From Desulfosporosinus sp. (GTDB lineage: Bacteria > Campylobacterota > Campylobacteria > Campylobacterales > Arcobacteraceae), in contig DYPS01000001.1 of assembly GCA_020719775.1 (NCBI GenBank), positions 1 through 64,000 on the forward strand: 64,000 bases of DNA, written 5' to 3'. How positions within the stretch are numbered: position 1 is the first letter of the stretch; every line of letters begins with the position of its first letter. Made by a program: the position numbers and the translations under genes. The notes below the pieces were generated by a model. The model was not told the origin of the DNA. It ran no database searches and saw only the letters and a list, made by a program, of their open reading frames with translations. This document shows positions 36,300 to 46,079 of the stretch, in pieces.

Positions 36300-37820
36300 T
36301 TATTTATTATCTTCTTCGCTATGTAAGTCTATCTCTTTTAAGACAGGTTTCATCGCTGGAAACAATAATACATCTCTTATGCTATGCTCATTTGTAAGCA
36401 TCATTACAAGCCTATCTATCCCTATCCCTTGTCCCGCAGTTGGGGCCATCCCATAAGAAAGAGCATTTACAAAATCTTCATCCATCTCATGCGCTTCATC
36501 ATCTCCACACTCTTTGGCTGCCATTTGTCCTTGAAATCTTTCTAATTGATCAAGTGGATCATTAAGCTCACTAAATGCATTTGCTATCTCTTTACCAGCT
36601 ATAAAAAGCTCAAATCTATCTGTTAAATGAAATTTTTCATCATTTCTTCTAGCAAGTGGAGATATCTCAACTGGATATTCTGTGATAAATGTTGGATTGA
36701 TAAGTTTGTCTTCAACATACTCATCAAAAAGTTCCCCTTGAAGTTGTCCAAGATTGAGATTTGGCTTTACATTTACATTATTTTCTTTTAAATACGCATA
36801 AATTTTTTCAATATCTTCTACGATTTCACTTGGTACTCCACCAATTTCAGTTAAAGATTTGATAAGTGGAATCTCTGTAAATTTTGAAAAATCTATATTG
36901 AATTCACCATAAGGCAACACAGTAGGTAACTCTAAATGATCAAATAGGTATTCAAAATACTCTTTTGTAAGAACTATTAAATCTTTATATGTTTTATATG
37001 CCCAATAAAATTCAATACTCGTAAATTCAGGGTTATGTGTTGCATCCATTCCTTCATTTCTAAAATTTCTATTGATTTCAAATACAGCTTCAAATCCACC
37101 AACTATAAGTCTTTTTAAATAAAGTTCAGGGGCAATTCTTAGATATCTATCAATTCCTAAAGCATTATGATGGGTTACAAAAGGTTTCGCATTTGCACCA
37201 CCTGCAATTGGATGCATCATCGGTGTTTCAACTTCTAAAAATCCTTTTTCCTCAAAAAATCTTCTTGTAAGGCTAATTACTTTACTTCTTATTTGAAATG
37301 TTTTTCGAACCTCACTATTCATGATAAGATCAAGATATCTTTGTCTATATCTTAGTTCCTTATCTGCAAGACCGTGATATTTTTCAGGAAGTGGTGAAAT
37401 TGCTTTTGTAAGTATTCTTACTTTATTTGAATGAAGTGAAAGTTCCCCATGACCAGTTACAAATGGATAGCCCTCAATTTCTACAATATCGCCTACTTCT
37501 ATATTTTTCTTGAATACTTCATTATAAAAATCACCTTCAAGATTATCTCTTGCGATATAAATCTGTAACATACCACTCTCGTCTTCAATTTTAATAAAGC
37601 TAGCTTTACCCATAAGTCTATAAAATTTAATTCTTCCAGCAACTATGTATATTCTGTTTTCGCTTCTTTTGTTTTCAAGCTTCTCAACATCACTATTGAT
37701 ATTTAAAAATTTTTCAATTGAAGTATTTCTATTTGATTCATTTGAATATGGATTAATGCCTATATCTCTTAAATTATTGGCTTTTGTTATTCTTTGTTGT
37801 ATAAATTTATTGGTAAACAA
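36300..37820 (-). CDS. lysS: Lysyl-tRNA synthetase, class II
   Basis: This 506-aa synthetase has an N-terminal OB fold ([19 protein letters not shown]) and the class II motifs: [39 protein letters not shown] and [20 protein letters not shown]. It charges tRNA-Lys. The gene follows cvpA by 17 bp and precedes glyA by 26 bp. Confidence 0.97.
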   Translation of the reverse strand: MFTNKFIQQRITKANNLRDIGINPYSNESNRNTSIEKFLNINSDVEKLENKRSENRIYIVAGRIKFYRLMGKASFIKIEDESGMLQIYIARDNLEGDFYNEVFKKNIEVGDIVEIEGYPFVTGHGELSLHSNKVRILTKAISPLPEKYHGLADKELRYRQRYLDLIMNSEVRKTFQIRSKVISLTRRFFEEKGFLEVETPMMHPIAGGANAKPFVTHHNALGIDRYLRIAPELYLKRLIVGGFEAVFEINRNFRNEGMDATHNPEFTSIEFYWAYKTYKDLIVLTKEYFEYLFDHLELPTVLPYGEFNIDFSKFTEIPLIKSLTEIGGVPSEIVEDIEKIYAYLKENNVNVKPNLNLGQLQGELFDEYVEDKLINPTFITEYPVEISPLARRNDEKFHLTDRFELFIAGKEIANAFSELNDPLDQLERFQGQMAAKECGDDEAHEMDEDFVNALSYGMAPTAGQGIGIDRLVMMLTNEHSIRDVLLFPAMKPVLKEIDLHSEEDNK

Positions 37821-37837
37821 TATCTCTTTTCCTTCAT

Positions 37838-38386
37838 TTATTTTTTTAAATTAGTAGTTTCTGTACTATTTAATTGATTTTTTACAGTTTCCTGCAGATC
37901 TTCGTTTTTGATCTTCATTATGTACCCACCACTACTTACAAGAAGGGGATACATAAAACTTTTTGTTTTTAAATTTTCCATTTTTTTATTAATTATTTCA
38001 ACATTTGATAGTGCAAATATTATGACAGAAAAAAGTAAAAAAACTTTTCCTGCTCCAAATGAAAATCCAAGAGCTCTATCAAATATTCCTAAACCACTTA
38101 ATGAAAACATTGTGCTAAGGGCAATACCTGCAAAATAAGCTAGAGTCCAAATTAATGATAAAGAGATGATAAAACCAATAAAGAGCATAGTGTTTGGATT
38201 TTCAATATGAATAATTGCATCAATTATGCCACCTACATTCGAAGAGATTCTCGAAGCAATAAATACACCACCTATAATTCCAAATATAGCAAATAGTTCT
38301 CGTATAAATCCTCTTAAAAGTCCTTTTAAACCTAAAAATATTATTAATCCAAGAATAATAATATCAAAGCCACTAAAATTTTCCAT
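37838..38386 (-). CDS. CvpA family membrane protein
   Basis: This 182-aa protein has four hydrophobic segments and the CvpA start [20 protein letters not shown] with [14 protein letters not shown]. CvpA proteins affect colicin V secretion and envelope stress in enterics; the molecular role is unclear. It begins the lysS-glyA gene block and is divergent from ispG. Confidence 0.9.
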   Translation of the reverse strand: MENFSGFDIIILGLIIFLGLKGLLRGFIRELFAIFGIIGGVFIASRISSNVGGIIDAIIHIENPNTMLFIGFIISLSLIWTLAYFAGIALSTMFSLSGLGIFDRALGFSFGAGKVFLLFSVIIFALSNVEIINKKMENLKTKSFMYPLLVSSGGYIMKIKNEDLQETVKNQLNSTETTNLKK

Positions 38387-38448
38387 ATTTCCACCATTTG
38401 TTGAATTTTTGTGGATTATTATAGCTTTATTTAGATAAAATAAACTTT

Positions 38449-39522
38449 ATGATTAATAGATACAAAACTAAAAAAATATATGTAGGTAATGTTGCTATAG
38501 GGGGTGATGCCCCAATTAGCGTTCAGTCAATGACTTATACAAAAACACAAGATGTTCAAGCAACAGTTGAGCAGATTAAATTACTTCATTTTGCTGGAGC
38601 AGATATAGTGAGAGTCGCAGTTCCTGATATGGAGGCTGCATTTGCTCTAAAAGAGATCAAGCTACAAACTTCCTTACCGATAGTTGCTGATATACATTTT
38701 AATTATAAATTAGCACTTGAAGCAGCTAAGTGGGTAGACTGTATTCGATTTAATCCTGGAAATATTGGGGAACAAAACAGAATTAGAGAGATAGTTAAAG
38801 CTTGTAAAGAAAGAGCTCTCCCTGTTAGAATCGGAGTAAATTGTGGTAGCCTAGAAGCGCAATTTGAAGATAAATATGGACAGAGTGCAAAAGGGATGGT
38901 TGAAAGTGCTCTTTATAACATTAAATTTTTGGAAGATTTAGATTTTACAGATATAAAAGTGAGTCTGAAAGCAAGTGATGTTGAGAGAACCGTGGATGCT
39001 TATAGAATGCTTCGTCCTTTAAATGAATACCCATTTCATTTGGGTGTAACTGAAGCTGGAACACTTTTTCATAGTACAATTAAATCTTCTATTGCACTTG
39101 GAGCACTTTTGCTTGATGGAATAGGGGATACACTTCGAGTATCTATTACTGGTGAACTTGAAAAAGAGATAGAAGTTGGTCGTGCAATCCTAAAAGATGC
39201 TGGTGTTATTAAAAATGGAGTTAATATTATCTCTTGTCCAACTTGCGGAAGAATAGAAGCTGATCTTGTGAGTGCAGTAGCTGAAGTTGAAAAAGCTACA
39301 GCACATATCACTACACCTTTAAATTTATCTGTAATGGGATGTGTTGTAAATGCTATTGGGGAAGCAAAAAGTGCTGATGTTGCTATCGCTTATGGAAATG
39401 GAAGTGGTTTGATTATTAAAAAAGGGGAAGTGATAGAGAAACTTCCTACTGATAAATTATTAGCTAGATTTTTAGAAGAGGTTGAAAAAGAAGCTTTGAG
39501 ACAAAGTAATGAAAATTTATAA
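38449..39522 (+). CDS. ispG: 4-hydroxy-3-methylbut-2-enyl diphosphate synthase IspG
   Basis: This 357-aa iron-sulfur enzyme acts in the MEP isoprenoid pathway. It has [26 protein letters not shown] and the cluster cysteines in [12 protein letters not shown] and [18 protein letters not shown]. Isoprenoids made by this route supply the menaquinone side chain. A clear hairpin overlaps its stop codon. Confidence 0.96.
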   Translation: MINRYKTKKIYVGNVAIGGDAPISVQSMTYTKTQDVQATVEQIKLLHFAGADIVRVAVPDMEAAFALKEIKLQTSLPIVADIHFNYKLALEAAKWVDCIRFNPGNIGEQNRIREIVKACKERALPVRIGVNCGSLEAQFEDKYGQSAKGMVESALYNIKFLEDLDFTDIKVSLKASDVERTVDAYRMLRPLNEYPFHLGVTEAGTLFHSTIKSSIALGALLLDGIGDTLRVSITGELEKEIEVGRAILKDAGVIKNGVNIISCPTCGRIEADLVSAVAEVEKATAHITTPLNLSVMGCVVNAIGEAKSADVAIAYGNGSGLIIKKGEVIEKLPTDKLLARFLEEVEKEALRQSNENL

Positions 39523-39547
39523 AGCCTAGATAAAAAATCTAGGCTTT
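39521..39547. terminator. Terminator hairpin after ispG
   Basis: AAAGCCTAGAT (39521-39531) and ATCTAGGCTTT (39537-39547) form a perfect 11-bp stem with a 5-nt loop. It begins within the ispG stop codon and serves both ispG and the convergent rhodanese gene. Confidence 0.8.
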
Positions 39548-39572
39548 ATAAGTGAGAAAAAAATAAAATTAA

Positions 39573-40088
39573 TTATTTTGCACAAAATGCAGCTTTAACT
39601 TGTCCAAATTTTTGTTTTGTTTTTTTATCTAATTCTGTAGGAGTGTAAAAATTATCTACAGGATTACATTCATTCATCCATGTTTCAATTCCATAGATTT
39701 TTACAGTTTTAAATCCCATTTGTCTGAATGCTTGAGCCTCAATAGCTGCTCTTGATGCTGTATTACAAACTACAATTATATTGTCTTTTATAAATTTATC
39801 ATTATCATCCAATACTATACTTTCTAAAGCTTTTTCAGGAGTCTCTCTTCCAATTCTTACTGAACCAGCAATTCTCGCAGCTTGCCATTCAACCATTTCT
39901 CTTACATCTACAACAGCCCAATCTTTTGAAGCTAATGCGGCTTTAACTTCGTCAGTTGATGCAATTTCTCCATTTTTCTTTGCATTATCTTTTAATGCAT
40001 GTGTTAATTTTTTATAATCAACGAATCCCTCTGCACTCGCAACACCAAAACATAAACTAGCAGCTAAAATTACTTTTCCTAATTTCAT
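39573..40088 (-). CDS. Exported rhodanese-domain protein
   Basis: This 171-aa protein has a signal peptide (ILAASLCFGVASA) and one rhodanese domain with VVDVREMVEWQAARIAGSVRI and the active-site loop VVCNTASRAAIEAQAF, where the Cys is followed by a rhodanese-like loop. Such proteins can move sulfane sulfur in the periplasm. The natural substrate is unknown. It is divergent from the CoA-binding gene. Confidence 0.9.
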   Translation of the reverse strand: MKLGKVILAASLCFGVASAEGFVDYKKLTHALKDNAKKNGEIASTDEVKAALASKDWAVVDVREMVEWQAARIAGSVRIGRETPEKALESIVLDDNDKFIKDNIIVVCNTASRAAIEAQAFRQMGFKTVKIYGIETWMNECNPVDNFYTPTELDKKTKQKFGQVKAAFCAK

Positions 40089-40204
40089 ATAAAAACCCCT
40101 TATTTTAAATTAATTTTTTTTCATAACTTCTCAAAGTTAATTTTGAAGTATAACATCAAAAAGAAGAAATAATCAAGTTTTTTTAAAAAAAATATTAAAA
40201 AATG

Positions 40205-40262
40205 ATATAAGTTTATATAATAATATAATAATAATAATTCCCTATTATATAAGTTTTTATAA
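40205..40262. repeat. Two near-identical 16-bp direct repeats in a divergent promoter region
   Basis: ATATAAGTTTATATAA (40205-40220) and ATATAAGTTTTTATAA (40247-40262) differ at one base and start 42 bp apart, about four helical turns. They lie between the rhodanese and CoA-binding genes and may be regulator sites; simple AT-rich drift is the alternative. Confidence 0.4.
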
Positions 40263-40337
40263 GTATAATTTTAGTCATTAAGATAATTTATAGTAAGATT
40301 TTGATTAAGTTATAAAAAAGAAAAGAAGGAATTTAAA

Positions 40338-40772
40338 ATGGAGTGTGAGTTTCCAACGGTTAATACACCAAAAAGTGAATTTAAGGAGATATTTCAAAAT
40401 ACGAAAACTATAGCAATAATTGGTTGTAGTCCGGATGCTTCAAAAGCTAGTAATAAAGTAGCTTCCTATCTAATAGAAAATGGATTTACCGTGTTACCAG
40501 TCTATCCAAAAGAGGATTTTATTCTTGGACAAAAAGTTTATAGAAGCTTGAGTGATATTGAGGTTAATGTTGATTTAGTAGATATTTTTAGAAAACCTGA
40601 TGTTATTGCAAGTGTTGTAGATGAAGCTATTCAAAGAGGTGATGTGAAATGTGTATGGTCTCAATTGGGTCTTGTAAATAATGCAGCAATGGAAAAAGCT
40701 GAGAAACATGGGATAAAAGCTGTGCAAAATTTTTGTACAAAAATTGAACATATGATGATTAAAGAAGATTAG
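40338..40772 (+). CDS. CoA-binding domain protein
   Basis: This 144-aa protein is a CoA_binding_2 family member: TIAIIGCSPDASKASNKVASYL near the N-terminus, GFTVLPVYPKEDFILGQKVY, DLVDIFRKPDVIASVV and VWSQLGLVNNAAMEKAEKHG. These small Rossmann-fold proteins bind CoA or similar nucleotides; function is unknown. A good ribosome site (AGAAGGAA) precedes it. Confidence 0.9.
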   Translation: MECEFPTVNTPKSEFKEIFQNTKTIAIIGCSPDASKASNKVASYLIENGFTVLPVYPKEDFILGQKVYRSLSDIEVNVDLVDIFRKPDVIASVVDEAIQRGDVKCVWSQLGLVNNAAMEKAEKHGIKAVQNFCTKIEHMMIKED

Positions 40773-40790
40773 AAATTACATCATCAAAAA

Positions 40791-40823
40791 TAAACTAAAA
40801 TAATTGCAAATTATTTTAGTTTA
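40791..40823. terminator. Bidirectional terminator between CoA-binding gene and histidine kinase
   Basis: TAAACTAAAATAATT (40791-40805) and AATTATTTTAGTTTA (40809-40823) are exact 15-bp inverted arms with a 3-nt loop. The repeat overlaps the last codons of the kinase gene and ends both convergent genes. Confidence 0.75.
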
Positions 40824-42106
40824 CATGTCGGATTTGTTTGTAAGGTAAGTGTTGCTATTGATCCGTTGATTCCATCTTTTCTATTATTTATCGTAATATC
40901 GCCACCAATTGCATCTGCAGCACTTTTTGCCAAAAACAATCCCAAACCAGCACCTTGTTCTTTACCAAGTCTTTTGAATGGAGCAAATAGGTCAACACCC
41001 TCATCGATACCAATACCTTCATCAATCACTTCAATAACAACTAACAAATTGATTTTGTATATTTTAACAATAATTGTTTTTCCATTAGGGGTAAATTTTA
41101 TCGCATTTTGAACAAAATTTTGAAGAATTTGATTTAGAAGAGTAGGTTGAATAATTGTAATAAATGTTTCAATATTACATAATAATTCTAATTTTATTTT
41201 TTTCTCATTGGATAAAAGTCTATAATTATTTACACGATTTTCAACAAATTTTACAACATCTACTTCTGTTGGGTTTTCAAATTGTGCACCTTCTTGTCGA
41301 CCAACATCTAAAATAGAGCTAACCATTTTATCCATACCATTTATTTCATTAATAAATAATCTTAATGTTTCTTCATATTTTTCAGGATCCCTCTTCTTTA
41401 GAAGCATAACTTCACTTTTTAGTTTCATAACTGCCAATGGAGTTTTAAGCTCATGTGCAGCACCAATAAATAATTCTTTTTGATATTTAACATACATTTC
41501 TATTTTTTTTGTAAGATTATTGATGGAATTGGCAAGAGGGTGAAATTCAACAGGAAGTATTGTTGGTTCTATTCTCACTAAAGAATTTTCATTCATGTGA
41601 GATAATTTTTGTGTGATATTTAGGATAGGGGCAAGGAGATTTTTAGAAACGGCTAAAGCATAAAGTACAACCATTACGAGTCCACCTAGAGATAAAATAA
41701 AAACATTATTAAATATTTTTCTTAACATTTCATCGGTATTATTTACATTTTTTGTTATTTTAATAAAACTTTGTTTTGATTGTTCAAAAGGATAAAGTAA
41801 CTCTATGAAATGATCTTTATCTTTATGATATTCTCGAAAACTATACTCTTGTAAATTTTGGATTTTTACTAAGCTAACTGTTAATTTATCTTCTGTAATA
41901 AATTGTAAATTTTGATGATTAACGATATTTTGAATACTAGCTTGTTGAATAATGTTTGCTTTTTTTAAAAGATTATCTGTTATTTCCCCATAGAGTGTAG
42001 CTTTAGTAAAGCCATAAAACATAAAAGATATTATGACTATAAATAATGAAGTAGCAATAATAAGTTTTTTAGAAAACTGTTCATAAATACTCTTAGTGCT
42101 ATTCAT
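40811..42106 (-). CDS. Sensor histidine kinase, partner of the HsrA/CosR-like regulator
   Basis: This 431-aa membrane kinase has two membrane segments (about 15-33 and 135-155) around a periplasmic sensor, then a dimerisation domain with the phospho-accepting His about 218 in AAHELKTPLAV. The ATPase domain has NFVQNAIKFTPNG (N box), DEGIGI (G1) and GAGLGLFLAK (G2). It is 24 bp after the response regulator gene and almost certainly its partner. The signal sensed is unknown; the sensor region shows no clear known ligand domain. Confidence 0.93.
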   Translation of the reverse strand: MNSTKSIYEQFSKKLIIATSLFIVIISFMFYGFTKATLYGEITDNLLKKANIIQQASIQNIVNHQNLQFITEDKLTVSLVKIQNLQEYSFREYHKDKDHFIELLYPFEQSKQSFIKITKNVNNTDEMLRKIFNNVFILSLGGLVMVVLYALAVSKNLLAPILNITQKLSHMNENSLVRIEPTILPVEFHPLANSINNLTKKIEMYVKYQKELFIGAAHELKTPLAVMKLKSEVMLLKKRDPEKYEETLRLFINEINGMDKMVSSILDVGRQEGAQFENPTEVDVVKFVENRVNNYRLLSNEKKIKLELLCNIETFITIIQPTLLNQILQNFVQNAIKFTPNGKTIIVKIYKINLLVVIEVIDEGIGIDEGVDLFAPFKRLGKEQGAGLGLFLAKSAADAIGGDITINNRKDGINGSIATLTLQTNPTCKLK

Positions 42107-42130
42107 TATTAAAAATTCTTCATATAAAGA

Positions 42131-42820
42131 TTATTCTTCTATGTATTCATTCTCTTTTGGCGGATAACAAAATCTATATCCTCTTCTTCTAATAGTTTCA
42201 ATCGTTGAAATATTAAGAGGTTTATCCATTTTTTGTCTAATTTGATTGATTGCAACTTCAATAACATTTGGAGTTACAAGCTCTGGTTCTTCCCAAATAG
42301 CATCCAAGAGTTGTTCTTTTGAAACAATTTGATCTCTATGTCTAGCAAGATGAGTTAGTACCTCAAAAGGTTTTCCTTTTAACTCAATTTCAACATCGTT
42401 GTAAGTGATTTTTTCCTCATCTGGATTGATAGTAAGAGCATCAATTTTAATTGTACTTGTACCACCAAATCTAAGTCTACATTCAATTCTAGCAAGTAAA
42501 ACATCAAAATCAAATGGTTTTTTAATATAGTCATCAGCACCAGTTTTAAGAGCTTTTATTTCACTTTCTTTATCATCTCTTGCACTAACTATAACAACAG
42601 ATGTTCTAGAACTTCTATTTTTGACAATTTTTGTCAACTCAATTCCATCGCCATCTGGAAGCATCCAGTCGGTTAAAACTAAATCATAATTCCTTATGTC
42701 TATAAAATACTCCGCATCCTTAAAATTTTCTGCTACATCAACTTGATATCCAAAATCTTGTAAACCCTCTTGAAGTGTTCTGTTTAATGTACTTTCATCT
42801 TCCACTATTAATATTCTCAT
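42131..42820 (-). CDS. hsrA: OmpR-type response regulator of the HsrA/CosR family
   Basis: This 229-aa regulator has a receiver domain (residues 1-120) with acidic pocket E7/D8, phospho-acceptor D51 (LVLTDWMLPDGDG), S79 and K101, and a winged-helix DNA-binding domain. The DNA-binding half (KGKPFEVLTHLARHRDQIVS and following) is nearly identical to Helicobacter HsrA/Campylobacter CosR as I recall them. Those proteins are orphans lacking a usable Asp, whereas this one keeps the Asp and has an adjacent kinase. HsrA/CosR control core metabolism and oxidative stress. Its own targets here are unknown. Confidence 0.92.
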   Translation of the reverse strand: MRILIVEDESTLNRTLQEGLQDFGYQVDVAENFKDAEYFIDIRNYDLVLTDWMLPDGDGIELTKIVKNRSSRTSVVIVSARDDKESEIKALKTGADDYIKKPFDFDVLLARIECRLRFGGTSTIKIDALTINPDEEKITYNDVEIELKGKPFEVLTHLARHRDQIVSKEQLLDAIWEEPELVTPNVIEVAINQIRQKMDKPLNISTIETIRRRGYRFCYPPKENEYIEE

Positions 42821-42984
42821 AAGTATATCCCTTTATATAATTTTTTATTCAAATTTTAAAATTGGAGTATAACATAAAAAAAAGATATTTTAAAGAGTTT
42901 TTAAGTTAATAATTAAAGTTTTTGATTATTATAAGGTATGTTAAGATAAAATTGGAGAATTTTTATAACAATTAAGGAAAAAAT

Positions 42985-43809
42985 ATGACAAATCAAAAAA
43001 TAGTTTTAAGTGTTTTTGTTGCTATGCAACTTTCGGTGATGAGTTTGTTTGCTACGACTGATAAAATTTTAGCAACAGTTGGCAATCAAAACATTACTAA
43101 AGAAGATGTTAATATTGTACTGAAAGGGCAAAATTTATCTTATGATAAATTAAAAGAGAAAGATCAGCAAAATATCATAAACCAACTTATTGATAGAAAA
43201 ATTTTAAGTATGATAGCTTATAAAACAGATATCATTAACAGTAAACTTTATAAGGAAACATTAGAGAAGGTAAAGCAAGATTTGGCATTGCAATTATGGA
43301 TGTCTAATATGGCAAAAACAGTCCAAGTTTCAGAAGCTAGTATGAAAAATTATTTTGATGCTAATAAAGAAAAATTCAAAAAACCTTTAGAATTAAAAGC
43401 AAGGCATATTTTAGTTAAATCTCAAAAAGAAGCTAAAGATATTATCGCATCTTTGAGTAAAGCGAAAGATTTAAAAGCAGAATTTATAAAGATGGCAAAA
43501 ATAAAATCAACAGATGGAGCAGCTACAAATGGTGGGGATCTTGGTTGGTTCACATTAGATAAGATGATACCAGAATTTAGCTTAGCAGCATCATCACTTA
43601 AAGTAGGGGCAATCACAGAAGAACCCGTCTCTACAACTTTTGGATATCATGTGATTTACCTTGAAGACAAAAAGGAATCAGCATTACTTGAATACAATGA
43701 AATTAAAAATGATATAAAACAATTTTTATTAAATGATCAGTTTAATAAACAAGTTGAACATATTATTAAAGTAGAAAAGCCAAAATTAAATATTCTAATT
43801 AAAAAATAA
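42985..43809 (+). CDS. PEB4-like periplasmic peptidyl-prolyl isomerase
   Basis: This 274-aa protein has a signal peptide, a SurA-like N-terminal chaperone region, and a parvulin domain (KARHILVKSQKEAKDIIASL ... TNGGDLGWFTLDKMIPEFSLA ... TTFGYHVIYLEDKK). It helps outer-membrane proteins fold, as PEB4 does in Campylobacter jejuni, where the gene also precedes fba. Ribosome site TAAGGAAA lies upstream. Confidence 0.93.
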   Translation: MTNQKIVLSVFVAMQLSVMSLFATTDKILATVGNQNITKEDVNIVLKGQNLSYDKLKEKDQQNIINQLIDRKILSMIAYKTDIINSKLYKETLEKVKQDLALQLWMSNMAKTVQVSEASMKNYFDANKEKFKKPLELKARHILVKSQKEAKDIIASLSKAKDLKAEFIKMAKIKSTDGAATNGGDLGWFTLDKMIPEFSLAASSLKVGAITEEPVSTTFGYHVIYLEDKKESALLEYNEIKNDIKQFLLNDQFNKQVEHIIKVEKPKLNILIKK

Positions 43810-43820
43810 AAGGGATTAAA

Positions 43821-44888
43821 ATGAGTATCTTAAATATTGTAAATGCAGGTGTTTTAACAGGTAGCGAAGCAAAAAAAGTTTTTGATTATGCAAAAGAGAA
43901 TAATTTTGCAATTCCAGCAATGAATGTGGTCAACACAGAAACAGTGAATGGTCTTTTGGAAGCGGCGGCGAAAGTAAATTCTCCAGTGATTTTACAGTTT
44001 TCAAATGGGGGAGCTCAGTTTTTTGCAGGAAAAGGATGTAAAGCTCCTAATGCTGCTGTTTTAGGTGGAATTAGTGGTGCACAACATATTCACATGATGG
44101 CAAAAGCTTATGGTGTACCTGTTATTTTACATACAGATCATGCTGCAAAAAAGCTTCTCCCGTGGATAGATGGACTTATAGAAGCAGGGGAACAATATTT
44201 TAAAGAAACAGGGCGACCACTATTTACTTCACATATGCTTGATTTAAGCGAAGAGAGCATGGAAGAGAATCTTGATATTTGTGTAGAGTATTTCACTCGA
44301 ATGGCAAAATTAGACATGATGATAGAGATAGAGCTTGGGATTACAGGTGGTGAAGAAGATGGTGTTGATAATAGTGATGTTGATAATTCTTTACTTTATA
44401 CACAACCAAGTGATGTATTGTATGCATTTGAGAGATTAAACGCAATTGGTCCAAATTTTACAATAGCAGCTTCTTTTGGAAATGTCCATGGTGTTTATAA
44501 GCCGGGAAATGTTGTCCTTAAACCAATTATTTTAAATAATTCGCAAAAATATATAGAAGAAAAACTTGATATAGAAGCAAAACCTGTCAATTTTGTATTT
44601 CATGGGGGAAGTGGAAGTTCTGAGTCTGAAATTAAAGAAGCTATCTCGTATGGTGTAATCAAAATGAATATAGATACGGATACACAATGGGCATTTTGGG
44701 ATGGTGTAAGAAAATTTGAAAAAGTAAATCATGATTATCTTCAAGCTCAAATTGGAAATCCAAATGGAGAAGATAAGCCAAATAAAAAATATTATGACCC
44801 TAGAGTTTGGTTAAGAGAGGGTCAAAATAGTTTAATAGAACGACTTGAGGTAGCATTTAATAATTTAAATTGTACAAATAGATTATAA
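43821..44888 (+). CDS. fbaA: Fructose-bisphosphate aldolase, class II
   Basis: This 355-aa zinc aldolase has GVLTGSEAKKVFDYAKENNF at its start, the metal His in VILHTDHAAKKLLPW and FGNVHGVYKPGNVVLKP, and VFHGGSGSSESEI. It makes or cleaves fructose-1,6-bisphosphate and works with fbp at 18081. It follows the PEB4-like gene by 11 bp. A hairpin follows the stop. Confidence 0.96.
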   Translation: MSILNIVNAGVLTGSEAKKVFDYAKENNFAIPAMNVVNTETVNGLLEAAAKVNSPVILQFSNGGAQFFAGKGCKAPNAAVLGGISGAQHIHMMAKAYGVPVILHTDHAAKKLLPWIDGLIEAGEQYFKETGRPLFTSHMLDLSEESMEENLDICVEYFTRMAKLDMMIEIELGITGGEEDGVDNSDVDNSLLYTQPSDVLYAFERLNAIGPNFTIAASFGNVHGVYKPGNVVLKPIILNNSQKYIEEKLDIEAKPVNFVFHGGSGSSESEIKEAISYGVIKMNIDTDTQWAFWDGVRKFEKVNHDYLQAQIGNPNGEDKPNKKYYDPRVWLREGQNSLIERLEVAFNNLNCTNRL

Positions 44889-44897
44889 GTGTAAAAG

Positions 44898-44928
44898 TTT
44901 AGGGGGAAGATATTGTTTTCCCTCTAAA
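44898..44928 (+). terminator. Terminator after fba
   Basis: TTTAGGGGGAA (44898-44908) pairs with TTCCCTCTAAA (44918-44928), one G-T wobble. It separates fba from xerH, though the T tail is poor. Confidence 0.6.
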
Positions 44929-44949
44929 ATAATGTTTAATTATTATAGT

Positions 44950-44969
44950 TTGGAAATTCTAGTTTCCAA
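44950..44969. other. Candidate difH chromosome-dimer resolution site
   Basis: TTGGAAA (44950-44956), a 6-bp centre TTCTAG, and TTTCCAA (44963-44969). Short inverted arms around a 6-bp spacer are the layout of dif sites, and it is 37 bp before xerH, as in other Campylobacterota where difH is near the recombinase gene. I could not compare it with a difH consensus directly. Confidence 0.5.
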
Positions 44970-45006
44970 TACAAAGTAAAGATATTTTTGAGCAAGGATT
45001 GTATTT

Positions 45007-46062
45007 ATGCGATTTCCATTGGACTGTGAAAATCAGTTTAGTAAGACATTTCTTTTTTGGTTAAGCAGATTTCTTAGAAATAAAATAACTTCACTATCAA
45101 ATAGACAAGTTACAAACAAAGATAGACTTGCTGAAATCATACAAGAATTTATTAAAGGTTTTGACTCTATTGATGATTTTAAAAATATTATAAAAGAAGT
45201 TAGAAATATTGGAATTAATAGCATCCATGTTTATTATCTACCTTTAGAAAAACTTTATCGTTATCTTATCCGTTTTGGTGCTGGTAGTATGCGTGAAATC
45301 GATGAAGAACTTTTAAGTGACTTTCTAGCTAGCGAAACGGCAAATCTATCTGATGCAAGTAAAAAAAACCATAGAATCGCTCTCATCTCTTTTTTTGGAT
45401 ATATAGATAAACAAAATGAAGAGGAAAATGGAAATGCTTATAGATATGGCATTGAACTAAAGAACTGGGGTGGATTAGCTGGAAAAAGTGGATCAAAACT
45501 CCCCTCTTTTATGAATAAAGAGGAGGTAAATAGATTTATAAATGCTATTGAAGAGTATCCTTATAGAAATCATATTATAGGTGCAAGAAATCGTTTGATC
45601 TTGAAAACTATACTTTACACAGGAATAAGGGTTGGAGAAGCAATCAATATTAAAATAAAAGATTTTATAAAAGATAAAGATGCATTTATGATTCAAGTAC
45701 GAGGAAAAGGTAATAAACCACGAATTGTTATGATAAAAGAAAATATTATCAAAAATGATTTAATGGTTTGGTTGGATCATAGAACTTGTGACGAGAATTT
45801 GTTTTTTTGTAATCAAAAGAACACCAAACTTACACAAGCATACATAGGAAGATTGGTTGAACAAATATTATTAAGTATTGGTATTCGTAAAGAAAAAAAT
45901 AGTGCTCATATGCTTAGGCATACTTTTGCTACATTACTCTATCAAGAAAGCCATGATTTAATTTTGGTTCAAGAATCACTTGGTCATAGCGATATAAATA
46001 CCTCAAGGATTTATACCCATTTTGATCAAGCACGGTTACTACGAACAACTGATATATTCTAG
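45007..46062 (+). CDS. xerH: XerH tyrosine recombinase
   Basis: This 351-aa protein resolves chromosome dimers as the single Xer recombinase of Campylobacterota. The catalytic set is complete: R208 (ILYTGIRVGEA), K234, H301 and R304 (HMLRH), H327 (LGHSDI) and nucleophile Y336 (SRIYTHFD). Length and N-terminal domain match XerH rather than XerC/D (about 300 aa). A dif-like repeat lies upstream. It is not next to phage genes, so a phage integrase is unlikely. Confidence 0.93.
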   Translation: MRFPLDCENQFSKTFLFWLSRFLRNKITSLSNRQVTNKDRLAEIIQEFIKGFDSIDDFKNIIKEVRNIGINSIHVYYLPLEKLYRYLIRFGAGSMREIDEELLSDFLASETANLSDASKKNHRIALISFFGYIDKQNEEENGNAYRYGIELKNWGGLAGKSGSKLPSFMNKEEVNRFINAIEEYPYRNHIIGARNRLILKTILYTGIRVGEAINIKIKDFIKDKDAFMIQVRGKGNKPRIVMIKENIIKNDLMVWLDHRTCDENLFFCNQKNTKLTQAYIGRLVEQILLSIGIRKEKNSAHMLRHTFATLLYQESHDLILVQESLGHSDINTSRIYTHFDQARLLRTTDIF

Positions 46063-46079
46063 GAGGAAAATTATATAAT

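Noticed and set aside
45007-46062. Tyrosine recombinase as a sign of a prophage or integrated island
   Set aside because: No phage or cargo genes around it; it has the size of the chromosomal XerH.
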